Below are positions 1 through 9,020 of a stretch of 53,757 nucleotides of DNA, piece after piece. Source of the DNA: Selenomonadales bacterium (GTDB lineage: Bacteria; Bacillota; Negativicutes; Sporomusales; UBA7701); assembly GCA_029975165.1 (NCBI GenBank), contig JARKPR010000028.1, positions 1 through 53,757 on the forward strand. Direction: 5' to 3'. The notes under the pieces were generated by a model. It saw only the letters and a list, made by a program, of their open reading frames with translations. It was not told the origin of the DNA and made no database searches. The stretch's first letter is position 1. Each line of letters starts with the position of its first letter. A program made the position numbers and the translations under genes.

Positions 1-463
1 CGCCGATCAGCGTCGCCGTGCCGCCGATGTTGGAGGCGATGATCTGGGCAATCAGGTACGGCATCGGCGAAACCTCAAGCTGGCGGGTGATGCTGATCGT
101 CACCGGCACCGTCAGCAGCACGGTGGTCACGTTGTCCAGCAGGGCCGAGCACACGGCGGTCAGCGTGGCTAGCGCGTAGAATAGCTTCACCGGGTCGCCG
201 CCCACCTTCTTGGCCGACCAGATCGCCAGATAGCGGAACAGGCCGGTCTCGGCCGTGATGCCCACGATAATCATCATCCCCACCAGCAGGCCGATGGTGT
301 TGAAGTCGATATGATGGATAGCCCGCTCCTGCGTCAGCACGCCGAAAACGACCAGCAGCATGCCGCCGACCATGGCCAGGATCGTGCGGTGGATCTTCTC
401 AGAGATGATAAGAGCGTAGACGACGAGGAAAACCGTTACCGCGAAAATCAGTTGTGTGTCCAT
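1..463 (-). CDS. ArsB/NhaD-type ion permease, C-terminus cut off by window edge
   Basis: This is the N-terminal part (about 154 residues) of an integral membrane ion transporter of the ArsB/NhaD (SLC13-like) superfamily. The translation begins MDTQLIFAV and contains GLLVGMMIIVGITAETGLFRYLAI, LDNVTTVLLTVPVT and ASNIGGTATLIG, the same blocks found in the complete gene at 613-1902. The two are therefore tandem paralogues on the same strand. The ATG at 463 has a GGAGG site just upstream. Family members export arsenite or exchange Na+ for H+. The ion cannot be told from sequence. Confidence 0.85.
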   Translation of the reverse strand, partial: MDTQLIFAVTVFLVVYALIISEKIHRTILAMVGGMLLVVFGVLTQERAIHHIDFNTIGLLVGMMIIVGITAETGLFRYLAIWSAKKVGGDPVKLFYALATLTAVCSALLDNVTTVLLTVPVTISITRQLEVSPMPYLIAQIIASNIGGTATLIG

Positions 464-510
464 TTACCGACCTCCAAGTTCCCAATATAGCGTTGGACCG
501 GCAAATGGAA

Positions 511-539
511 AGGAGGAGCCCTTTTGACAGTCTCCTCCT
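511..539 (-). terminator. Weak inverted repeat between the two permease genes
   Basis: AGGAGGA (511-517) and TCCTCCT (533-539) can pair around a 15-nt loop. There is no good T-run on either strand. It may be a weak terminator or may only sequester the purine-rich site before the downstream permease. Confidence 0.2.
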
Positions 540-612
540 AAATTCCCGGCCATATTCGCTTCGTTTATGATTTTACCCTATATTTCGTCCGCAGGCAAGC
601 GCTTTTGCAGGA

Positions 613-1902
613 TTACAACAAATAACGCAGATAAACATACACCGTGCTGATGGCGACCGACAGCAGCATCAGCGGGAATCCTACCTTAAAATAGCTGTTG
701 AAGGTGATGTTATATCCTTCCTGCGCGGCCAGACCGGCGACAATGATATTGGCGCTCGCCCCGATCAGCGTGCCGTTGCCGCCCAGACAGGCGCCCAAAG
801 ACAGGCTCCACCACAGCGGTTCGAGGTTCGTCACCCCCATCGTGCCCATATCCTTGATCAGCGGGATCATCGTCGCCACGAAGGGGATATTGTCCACGAA
901 CGCCGACGCGATCGCGCTCAGCCACAGGATGAGCAGCGACGTCGCCGTCACGTTGCCGGCCGTCAGGTTCACCGACTCCTGGGCCAGCCACTTGATAACC
1001 CCGGTGTCCACCAGGCCGCCGATGATGATAAACAGGCCGACGAAGAAGAACAGCGCCACCCACTCCACCTTGTGGAAAACATGCTCCAGCCCGTGCTCGG
1101 TCTGTTTTGCCGTCAGCACGAGCAGCAGGCTGGCGCCGATAAGGGCTACGCTCGCCGAATCGAGATGGAATACCTGATGGGTCATGAATAACAGGATCGT
1201 GAGCGTCAGTACGGCCAGGCAGGTTTTGAGGAGCTTGGCATTGGTAATCTGCTTGGTCGCGTCCAGCCTCATCACCTGCGCCCGCAGCTCGGGCGTCGTC
1301 ACCAGCTTGTCGCGGTAAATCCAGATCATCACCCCGACGATGACGAAATGGATGAAAAAGCAGATCAGGAAGAGGTTCTCGACAAACACCATGAAGGTCA
1401 GCTCTTTCACCGCGCTGCCGATCATGATATTGGGCGGGTCGCCGATCAGCGTCGCCGTGCCGCCGATGTTCGATGCGATAATCTGGCCGATGAGGAAGGG
1501 AGTAGGGGGCACCTTGAGCTGGCGGGTGATGCTGAACGTCACCGGCACCGTCAGCAGCACGGTCGTCACATTGTCGAGGAAGGCCGAGCAAACGGCCGTA
1601 AGGGTTGCAAGGGCGATGAAAAGCTTCACCGGGTCGCCCTTGACCTTTTTGGCCGACCAGATGGCAAGATAGCGGAACAGACCGGTCTCGGCGGTGATAC
1701 CGACGATGATCATCATCCCCACCAGCAGGCCGATCGTATTGAAGTCGATATGGTGGACGGCCCGCTCCTGCGTCAGCACGCCCAGGCCGATCAGCGCCAT
1801 TGCGCCGGCCATTGCCAGAATGGTGCGGTGAAGCTTCTCGGCAATGATCAGGGCGTACACGATGAGAAAGATACTTACCGCGATAACTACTTGTTTGTCC
1901 AT
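613..1902 (-). CDS. ArsB/NhaD family permease
   Basis: A 429-residue polytopic membrane protein with about 11-12 hydrophobic segments. Two repeated halves carry the signature motifs DNVTTVLLTVPVT / SNIGGTATLIGDPPN and DNIPFVATMIPLI / GGNGTLIGASANI, as expected for the ArsB/NhaD fold where re-entrant loops form the ion site. It is complete: ATG at 1902 with GGAAGGAGCC upstream, stop at 613. The next gene downstream is a close paralogue (1-463), so this is a tandem duplication. Substrate (Na+/H+, arsenite or a carboxylate) is not resolved by sequence alone. Confidence 0.9.
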   Translation of the reverse strand: MDKQVVIAVSIFLIVYALIIAEKLHRTILAMAGAMALIGLGVLTQERAVHHIDFNTIGLLVGMMIIVGITAETGLFRYLAIWSAKKVKGDPVKLFIALATLTAVCSAFLDNVTTVLLTVPVTFSITRQLKVPPTPFLIGQIIASNIGGTATLIGDPPNIMIGSAVKELTFMVFVENLFLICFFIHFVIVGVMIWIYRDKLVTTPELRAQVMRLDATKQITNAKLLKTCLAVLTLTILLFMTHQVFHLDSASVALIGASLLLVLTAKQTEHGLEHVFHKVEWVALFFFVGLFIIIGGLVDTGVIKWLAQESVNLTAGNVTATSLLILWLSAIASAFVDNIPFVATMIPLIKDMGTMGVTNLEPLWWSLSLGACLGGNGTLIGASANIIVAGLAAQEGYNITFNSYFKVGFPLMLLSVAISTVYVYLRYLL

Positions 1903-2109
1903 ACCTAAGGCTCCTTCCCAACGAATCTATAAAAACAATCACAATCGACCGAACACAATTCCGGGCACAAAAAAGCAAAGCCGGAAAAGACCTACCCATG
2001 CAAGCCCCCACCCAGCTCTGCCGCTGTAAGCATCAAATACATTTTACGCCATTTTTAAAATACAGGCAATATTAATATGCCTATTTTAAATCGTCATAGC
2101 AAAAGGTTT

Positions 2110-3495
2110 TTACAGGCGCAGCGCCGCTTCCGCCGCCAGGGGCGACCGCTCGCATTCGTCATGCTGCAGCGTCACCTGGTAGCACAGCTTCGAGCCCCGC
2201 ATCTTCTCGCTGGCGTAGCTGAGGCCGTTCGAGCGGCTGTCGAGGAAAGGATTGTCGATCTGCTCGGGGTCGCCGAGGAGGATTATCTTCGTGCCCACTC
2301 CCGGCCGGGTGATGACCCCCTTAGCCTGGCGGGGGGTGGCGTTTTGCATCTCGTCGAGAATCATCCAGTACTTGTAGAGCGACCGGCCGCGCTGGTAAGC
2401 CAACGCCTCGGTTTGAATGATATGTTTGTCGAACAGCATCTGGACGGTGTCCTCCGCCTGGGCGATCTCCTTGGACTCGGTCATCATATGGCCGGACATG
2501 AGCGTGAAAAGGTTATCGCGCACCCCGCGCATATACGGGCTGATCTTTTCGTTCTCCGAGCCGGGCAGAAAGCCGATGTCCTCGTCCATGGGGATATTGG
2601 GCCGGCAGATGAGCAGATGGTGATAGTCGCGGGGCCGGCAGTCCATATGCTTATATAGCCCGACCGCCAGCGAATAAAACGTCTTGGCCGTGCCGGCGGG
2701 ACCTTTGATAATAACAAGCGGCGCTTCCTCCGCTTCCATCATCAGGCATTCCTGCATGAAAACCTGGCCGATGTTGCGGGGCGAAACGCCGAAGGGATTA
2801 CGGGTGCGGAATTTCAGGTGCACCACCTTTTCGCCGTCAAAGCGGCCCAGGGCGGTATGGCGGTCGTTGTCGGTGGACCGGATGAGCATGAACTGGTTGG
2901 TTATGAACGCGCCCGGCCGCAGTTTATGGTCGTTCTCGTCGTATTCGCTCAGCTGCGCGGGGTCGACGGCGTTGTTGTCGTCGGCATGGAACGCGTTGAT
3001 AGTGTCCGAAGAAGTATATACGATCGTGCGCCCCGTATACTGGTCCTCGATTGCCGCCACCTTATCGTTGCGGAAATCTTCCGCCTGTATGTCGAGGATC
3101 ACCGCTTTGACGCGCAGGTTGGTATCGCGGCTGACGAGGACGGTGTAATGGTTGTTCTCGGCCAGGCCCTTGCAGACCTGGAGGATGCGGTTGTCCGCCT
3201 TGGCTCTGTCCCAGTGGGGCGGCAGGCTCACATCCAGGCAGTTGGTCTCGATGCGGAAGATACCGCCCTGGTCGTTGAGCGGCACGCCGTTCAAGAGGTT
3301 GCCGCGGGCGCGGAGCTCATCGATGATGCGGCTCATCTGGCGGCTATGGGCGCCGCGCTCGGTGGACTCCGACTTGAACCGGTCGAGCTCCTCCAGCACC
3401 ACCTCGGGAATGACGACCGTGTGCTCGCTGAAAGCGAAGATAGCCTGCGGAGAATACAGCAAAACATTCGTATCGAGCACGTAATGTTTGTTCAA
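2110..3495 (-). CDS. PhoH-family ATPase with N-terminal PIN domain
   Basis: 461 residues. The N-terminal third is a PIN-type nuclease domain (YVLDTNVLLY from residue 6, followed by acidic positions). The C-terminal half is a PhoH ATPase with Walker A GPAGTAKT near residue 264 and Walker B ILDEMQNA near 378. This PIN-PhoH (PhoH2) architecture is known for sequence-specific RNA unwinding and cleavage in mycobacteria. A similar role here is inferred. Translation starts at TTG (3495) because GGAGG lies at ideal spacing and MNKHYVLDTN matches family N-termini. A TATAAT box lies upstream on the same strand (3534-3539). Confidence 0.92.
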   Translation of the reverse strand: MNKHYVLDTNVLLYSPQAIFAFSEHTVVIPEVVLEELDRFKSESTERGAHSRQMSRIIDELRARGNLLNGVPLNDQGGIFRIETNCLDVSLPPHWDRAKADNRILQVCKGLAENNHYTVLVSRDTNLRVKAVILDIQAEDFRNDKVAAIEDQYTGRTIVYTSSDTINAFHADDNNAVDPAQLSEYDENDHKLRPGAFITNQFMLIRSTDNDRHTALGRFDGEKVVHLKFRTRNPFGVSPRNIGQVFMQECLMMEAEEAPLVIIKGPAGTAKTFYSLAVGLYKHMDCRPRDYHHLLICRPNIPMDEDIGFLPGSENEKISPYMRGVRDNLFTLMSGHMMTESKEIAQAEDTVQMLFDKHIIQTEALAYQRGRSLYKYWMILDEMQNATPRQAKGVITRPGVGTKIILLGDPEQIDNPFLDSRSNGLSYASEKMRGSKLCYQVTLQHDECERSPLAAEAALRL

Positions 3496-3533
3496 TTGAA
3501 TCCTCCTTTTGAGCGAAATTGCTATCTGCTTTC

Positions 3534-3539
3534 ATTATA
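3534..3539 (-). promoter_or_regulatory. -10 box for the PhoH gene
   Basis: Perfect TATAAT on the minus strand, about 40 nt upstream of the TTG start. No convincing -35 hexamer is seen 17 nt further upstream. Confidence 0.45.
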
Positions 3540-3627
3540 AGCGAAAACCACAATATCTGCACTAAGTTTATATCGCGTCCGCAATATCTTGCGTTAAGGT
3601 TGGCATTCGCCATCGCCGGCGGTATGC

Positions 3628-3633
3628 TATAAT
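3628..3633 (+). promoter_or_regulatory. -10 box for small transcript 3640-3867
   Basis: Perfect TATAAT 30 nt upstream of the ATG at 3663. The -35 region is poor; TTGGCA at 3600-3605 is spaced too far. Confidence 0.4.
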
Positions 3634-3662
3634 AAAAGCAGCCTACACCGGAGGGGAGAAAC

Positions 3663-3773
3663 ATGGGCGAACGCCTGCTTGTCGCCGCCGCGGTTATTCT
3701 GGCGACCATCTGCGAGATAATAGACGTATCCTGTCGGTTTTTCAGGGAAAAATTCGCCGCCTTTCGCCGTTGA
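3663..3773 (+). CDS. Small hydrophobic/basic peptide, 36 residues, unknown
   Basis: A short open frame beginning MGERLLVAAAVILATI, with a hydrophobic N-terminal helix followed by a basic C-terminus ending FAAFRR. It has a strong Shine-Dalgarno (GGAGGGG, 6 nt before ATG), a TATAAT box at 3628 and an intrinsic terminator at 3819-3867, so it sits alone in a transcript of about 225 nt. The shape (one membrane helix plus basic tail) fits small membrane peptides or type I toxins, but no family is recognised. The transcript could equally be a regulatory RNA. Confidence 0.45.
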   Translation: MGERLLVAAAVILATICEIIDVSCRFFREKFAAFRR

Positions 3774-3818
3774 TCGCCTTTTTGTCGGCAGGAAAATGCG
3801 ACCGCGGCGCGAATACAT

Positions 3819-3867
3819 AAAAGAGCAACGGGGCGACAACGAAATGTTGGCGCTCTTTTTGTTTTTT
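3819..3867 (+). terminator. Intrinsic terminator after the small gene
   Basis: AAAAGAGC (3819-3826) pairs with GCTCTTTT (3852-3859), with extra AAC/GTT pairing inside, followed by TTGTTTTTT. It separates the small transcript from the liv operon. Confidence 0.7.
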
Positions 3868-4071
3868 CGAGGCTGCTTATCCTGCGGCCGCGGGCCGGCA
3901 CATACAATTAGAAAGAATCTGCGGACATTGTCCGGGGCAGGCAGGATTATAGGCTTCATTGGTAGTATTTGCACTAAATGGATATTGCAGTCCGGGAGGG
4001 GGCGGTCTTCGAAATATCCGATTATATGCGCACGGGGTATTAAGCGGTATGTAAAAATGGAGGAGAGCAGT

Positions 4072-5214
4072 TTGGAAAAGAATAAACGGTTATTGGCCCT
4101 GATTTTAACCCTAGTATTCGTAGTCGCGATTGCCGGCTGCGGCGGCGGGTCCGGTTCCTCCGGGGATAAAAAGCTGACCATCGCGATGGTCAACCCGCTT
4201 TCCGGCGATGCCGCCACTTACGGCGTCAGCCACAAGAACGGCATGGAACTGGCCCGCGAGGAGATCAACAAAGCGGGCGGCATAAAAGGCCAGCAGATCG
4301 AAATCCTCTTCCACGACGATTCCGGCGATCCCAAACAGGCCGCCGCCGGGGCGCAGAAATTCGCCGACCAGAAGAACATTCTCGCCATCGCCGGCTCCTG
4401 TCTCAGCTCCAGCACGCTGGCCATGGTGCCCATTACCGACAAAGCCAAGCTCCCCCACACCGTCGTATCCTCCAGCACCCCCAAGCTCAGCGGCATAAGC
4501 CCCTACTTCTTCCGCATGGCCGTGCAGGACGACAAGGTGGGCGGCTTGATGGCCGACCTCGTCAAAGAAAAAATTAACGCGAAAAAAGTCGTCTTCCTCT
4601 ACCCCAACAACGACTACGGCAAAGGGCTGCTGACCTCGCTTGAAAGCCGCCTCAAAGAGCACGGCATCGCCTTGGCGTCTTCCCAGGCATACCTGGCCAC
4701 CGACAAGGACTTCTCCGCGCTGCTGACGGCCGTCAAGGCGCAAAACGTCGACGCCCTCGTGGTGGGCAGCACCTATACCGACGGCGGCCTGATCACCAAG
4801 CAGGCCCGCGAGATGGGCCTCACCATCCCGATCGTCGGCCCCACCGGCCTGTTCAGCCCCAAATACGTCGAAATCGCCGGCAAAGCCGCCGAAGGCGCCA
4901 TCTTCCTGGGCGCGTTCATCGCCACCAACCCCGATCCCGCCGTCCAGAGCTTCGTCAAGAAATACAAAGAGAAATTCGGCATGGAGCCTGACACCTTCGC
5001 CGCCCTGGGCTACGACCAGATGTACGTCCTCGCCAAGGCCATGGAAGAGGCCGCCGCCAAAGGTGCGGTCAGCCGCGAAAGCTTGAAGGAGGCGATGGCC
5101 AAATCCAACTACAAAGGCATCACCGGCACGGTTACCTTCGACGCCAAGGGCGACTGGGTGCGGCCCTACCTCTACATCACCGTCAAAGACGGCAAATTCG
5201 AACTGTATAAATAA
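4072..5214 (+). CDS. livK: Branched-chain amino acid ABC transporter, substrate-binding lipoprotein
   Basis: 380 residues. A lipoprotein signal (KRLLALILTLVFVVAIAG then Cys23) anchors it outside the membrane. The mature part begins KKLTIAMVNPLSGDAATYG, the type I periplasmic-binding (leucine/amide) fold. TTG at 4072 is chosen because GGAGGA lies 6 nt upstream; an in-frame ATG at 4057 lacks such a site. It heads a complete livKHMGF set. Because amino/imino-acid dehydrogenase subunits follow in the same operon, the ligand may be a compound fed to those enzymes rather than leucine or valine (inference). Confidence 0.93.
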   Translation: MEKNKRLLALILTLVFVVAIAGCGGGSGSSGDKKLTIAMVNPLSGDAATYGVSHKNGMELAREEINKAGGIKGQQIEILFHDDSGDPKQAAAGAQKFADQKNILAIAGSCLSSSTLAMVPITDKAKLPHTVVSSSTPKLSGISPYFFRMAVQDDKVGGLMADLVKEKINAKKVVFLYPNNDYGKGLLTSLESRLKEHGIALASSQAYLATDKDFSALLTAVKAQNVDALVVGSTYTDGGLITKQAREMGLTIPIVGPTGLFSPKYVEIAGKAAEGAIFLGAFIATNPDPAVQSFVKKYKEKFGMEPDTFAALGYDQMYVLAKAMEEAAAKGAVSRESLKEAMAKSNYKGITGTVTFDAKGDWVRPYLYITVKDGKFELYK

Positions 5215-5293
5215 TTCGTGCCTGGCCCGCCGGGAAGCGGCATCGGTCGCTTCCCGGCCCGGCCGGATGCCAGAAACGCGGGGGTGATGCGGC

Positions 5294-6178
5294 TTGATCT
5301 TGCTGCAACAGATGATCAACGGCCTGGCCCTGGGCGGTATCTACGCCCTGATTGCCATCGGCTGGACGGTCGTTTTCGGAATTGTCGGCCTCATAAACTG
5401 GACCCACGGCGAAGTATTCATGGTTGGCGCGTTTGTGGGCTTTTTTCTTATCGCCAGCTTCAAAATGAACCTGTTCGTCGCCCTCGGCATCGCCATGCTC
5501 GTCAGCGGCCTCACCGCCGTCATGATCGACCGCCTGGCCTACAAACCTCTCCGCACCAGCCCGCGCATGGCTGCGTTCATCACCGCCCTCGGCGCATCGA
5601 CCTTCCTGCGCTACCTCGGAGCCCTCGTCTGGGAACCCCATTCGCGGGCCTACCCGCCCACGCTCGACTTCTCGGTCCTTACGCTCACCATCGGCAGCCA
5701 GCAGCTCACCATCAACAGCCTACAGCTGTTCATCTTCGCCGTCACCCTCGTCATCATGGCCTTCCTGCAGTGGTTCATCACCCAGACCATGATGGGCAAG
5801 GCCATGCTGGCCGCCTCGCAGGACTTCGAAACCGTCACCCTCATGGGCGTCGAAGTCGAGCGGCTGGTCATCCTCACCTTCTTCGTCAGTGGCCTCTTGG
5901 GCGGCGCCGCCGGCGTCCTCGTCGGCGTCCTGTACGCCATCGACCCGATGATGGGCGCCATGGCCGGCCTCAAGGGTTGGGCGGTGGCCGTAATCGGCGG
6001 CGTCGGCAGCATCTCCGGCGCCATGATCGCCGGCCTGCTCCTCGGCGTGGTCGAAAACCTCACCTCCGGTTTCATCTCCTCCGGCTACCGCGACGCCATC
6101 GCCTTCGTCGTCATGGTCCTCGTCCTCGTCGTCAAGCCCACCGGCCTGATGGGCTTCAAATTCGAGGAAAAGGTATAG
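5294..6178 (+). CDS. livH: Branched-chain amino acid ABC transporter permease LivH
   Basis: 294 residues with about eight membrane segments. It begins MILLQQMINGLALGGIYALIAIGWT, typical of LivH, and contains the NWTHGEVFMVGAF block. TTG at 5294 with GGGGTGAT upstream fits this start. It follows livK by 79 nt and precedes livM by 13 nt. It forms half of the translocation pore with LivM. Confidence 0.94.
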   Translation: MILLQQMINGLALGGIYALIAIGWTVVFGIVGLINWTHGEVFMVGAFVGFFLIASFKMNLFVALGIAMLVSGLTAVMIDRLAYKPLRTSPRMAAFITALGASTFLRYLGALVWEPHSRAYPPTLDFSVLTLTIGSQQLTINSLQLFIFAVTLVIMAFLQWFITQTMMGKAMLAASQDFETVTLMGVEVERLVILTFFVSGLLGGAAGVLVGVLYAIDPMMGAMAGLKGWAVAVIGGVGSISGAMIAGLLLGVVENLTSGFISSGYRDAIAFVVMVLVLVVKPTGLMGFKFEEKV

Positions 6179-6191
6179 GAGGTGTAACTCT

Positions 6192-7223
6192 TTGGCCGTA
6201 GTTGCACCGCCTATCGTCAAGTGGCGGCCGAACCTGTCGAAGCTGCTCGGCGGCCCCAAAGCCGCCCTGTGCTTCAGCGCCGTCATCCTCTTCATGACCT
6301 GGGTCGACTCCCTCGCCCTCACCGAGGACTACATTTTCACCCCCTACTTCAAGCACATCCTGTTCGTAAGCCTCATCTACAGCGTCGCCACCCTCAGCCT
6401 CAACTTCGTCTCCGGCTACATCGGCCAGACCTCGCTCGGTCATGCCGCCTTCTTCGGCCTCGGCGGCTACACCTCGGCCCTCCTCACCCAGGTCTGGCAC
6501 TTGCCCTTCTGGCCCTCCTTCCTAGCCGCCGGCCTCGTAGCCGCGGCCGTGGGCGTGCCGTTGGGCGCGCCGGCCCTTAGGGTGCGCGGCCCCTTCCTCG
6601 TCGTCGTCACCTACGGCTGCGGCGAAGTCTTCAAATTCATCGCCCTCAACCTCGAGATCACCGGCGGCCCGGCCGGGCTGCCCGGCCTCATCTCGCCCTC
6701 CTTGGGTGTCAGCTTCGCCCATATCGGCCCCACCGGCAAAGAAGCCTTCATCGTCGCTGCCCTGGCCCTGGCCCTTTTCCTGGCCTTCCTCATGGCGCGC
6801 ATCGAAGATTCCCGCGTCGGCCACGCTTTCGCCGCCATCCGCGAAGACGAAATCGCCGCCGCCACTATGGGCGTCAACCTCGCCTACTACAAACTGCTGG
6901 CCTTCGTGCTCGGCGCCTTTTTCGCCGGCCTGGCGGGTAGCCTTTTCGTCCACTACCTCTCCTTCGTCAGCCCCGACACCCTCAGCTCCAACGAATCGAT
7001 CATGATGCTCACCATGGTCGTCGTCGGCGGCGCCCGCAGCATCCCCGGCTCCTTCCTCGGGGCCTTCCTGCTCACCTTCATCCCCGAAGGGCTGCGGTAC
7101 TTCAAGGATTTCCTCGGCCTGAGCTACGACCCCTGGCTGGTGCTGTTCGGGCTGCTGCTCATCATCATGATGCGGGTCCGGCCCCAGGGCATCCTCGGCG
7201 CCGAAACCGTATTCCGTCGCTAG
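6192..7223 (+). CDS. livM: Branched-chain amino acid ABC transporter permease LivM
   Basis: 343 residues, polytopic. SGYIGQTSLGHAAFFGLGGY near residue 75 and the EAA-like block RVGHAFAAIREDEIAAATMGVN are LivM signatures. It starts at TTG 6192 behind AGGAGGTG at good spacing. Its stop overlaps the Shine-Dalgarno of livG, implying translational coupling. It pairs with LivH in the membrane. Confidence 0.94.
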   Translation: MAVVAPPIVKWRPNLSKLLGGPKAALCFSAVILFMTWVDSLALTEDYIFTPYFKHILFVSLIYSVATLSLNFVSGYIGQTSLGHAAFFGLGGYTSALLTQVWHLPFWPSFLAAGLVAAAVGVPLGAPALRVRGPFLVVVTYGCGEVFKFIALNLEITGGPAGLPGLISPSLGVSFAHIGPTGKEAFIVAALALALFLAFLMARIEDSRVGHAFAAIREDEIAAATMGVNLAYYKLLAFVLGAFFAGLAGSLFVHYLSFVSPDTLSSNESIMMLTMVVVGGARSIPGSFLGAFLLTFIPEGLRYFKDFLGLSYDPWLVLFGLLLIIMMRVRPQGILGAETVFRR

Positions 7224-7235
7224 GAGGTGACAGAC

Positions 7236-8001
<766 letters not shown>

Positions 8002-8015
<14 letters not shown>

Positions 8016-8703
8016 CAACATCAACGTCTACTACGGCAACATCCACGCCATCCAAGGCGTCAGCCTCACCGTCGACGAAGGGGAAATCGTCACCATCATC
8101 GGCGCCAACGGGGCCGGCAAGACGACCATCCTCAAAACCATCGTCGGCCTCCTGCGCAGCAAAACCGGCAGCATCCGCCTGGCCGGCGAAGACATCGCCG
8201 CCATCTCCACCGCCGCCATCGTTCAGCGCGGCATCGTCCTCGTCCCCGAAGGCCGGCGGGTCTTCCCCCGCCTCAGCGTCGCCGACAACCTCATCCTGGG
8301 CGCCTATGCCCGCAAAGACAAAGAAGTAAAACAGGACCTCGACCGCGTCTACCACATGTTCCCCCGCCTGGCCGAACGCAAAAAGCAGGCCGCCGGCACG
8401 CTCTCCGGCGGCGAACAGCAGATGGTCGCCATGGGACGGGGCCTCATGAGCAAGCCGCGCGTCCTCCTCCTCGACGAACCTTCCATGGGACTGGCTCCCC
8501 TCCTTGTCAGGCAGATTTTCGAAACTATCGTCGACATCAACGAAATGGGCACCACCATCCTCCTCGTCGAACAAAACGCCCACATGGCCCTCTCCATCGC
8601 CCACCGCGGCTACGTCCTCGAAACCGGCACCGTCGCGCTCACCGGGGCCGCGGCCGACCTGGCCGATAACGAACAAGTACGCAGCGCATATCTGGGGGAA
8701 TAG
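8002..8703 (+). CDS. livF: Branched-chain amino acid ABC transporter ATPase LivF
   Basis: 233 residues, full LivF length. Walker A GANGAGKTT, signature LSGGEQQMVAMGRGLM, Walker B VLLLDEPSMGLAP and the switch region LVEQNAH. GTG start at 8002 within the end of livG. It completes the importer. Only 2 nt separate it from the dehydrogenase subunit gene that follows, so importer and oxidising enzyme are almost certainly co-transcribed. Confidence 0.94.
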
Positions 8704-8705
8704 TA

Positions 8706-9020
8706 ATGCGTGTAACCAACCACCCTGTCCTGGGCGACGCCCCGCCCGGACGGCAGGTCACCATCTGGCTCGACGGCGAACCGCTCGCCGCCGTCGAAGG
8801 CGAGCCCATCGCCGCCGCCCTCCTCGCCAGCGGCCGCCGCGTCTTCCGCCGCACCCCGCGTTTCCACGAACCGCGCGGGGTTTTCTGCGGCATCGGCCGC
8901 TGTACCGACTGCATCATGACCGTCGACGGCGTTCCCAACGTCCGCACCTGCGTCACCGCCGTCCGCGACGGCATGGTCATCACCTCCAATCTCAAGGAGG
9001 TGCCGGCCGGTGACCAATAA
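8706..9020 (+). CDS. Small (2Fe-2S)-binding subunit of an amino/imino-acid dehydrogenase (HcnA/OoxA-like)
   Basis: 104 residues with a plant-type ferredoxin-like fold. Four cysteines (C61, C66, C69 in CGIGRCTDC, and C82) match the 2Fe-2S loop of Fer2_4 proteins that form the small subunit of hydrogen-cyanide synthase, opine oxidase and dye-linked proline or hydroxyproline dehydrogenases. It is followed with a 11-nt overlap by the FAD/NAD(P) subunit. In such complexes it relays electrons between flavins or to a quinone. Confidence 0.85.
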   Translation: MRVTNHPVLGDAPPGRQVTIWLDGEPLAAVEGEPIAAALLASGRRVFRRTPRFHEPRGVFCGIGRCTDCIMTVDGVPNVRTCVTAVRDGMVITSNLKEVPAGDQ

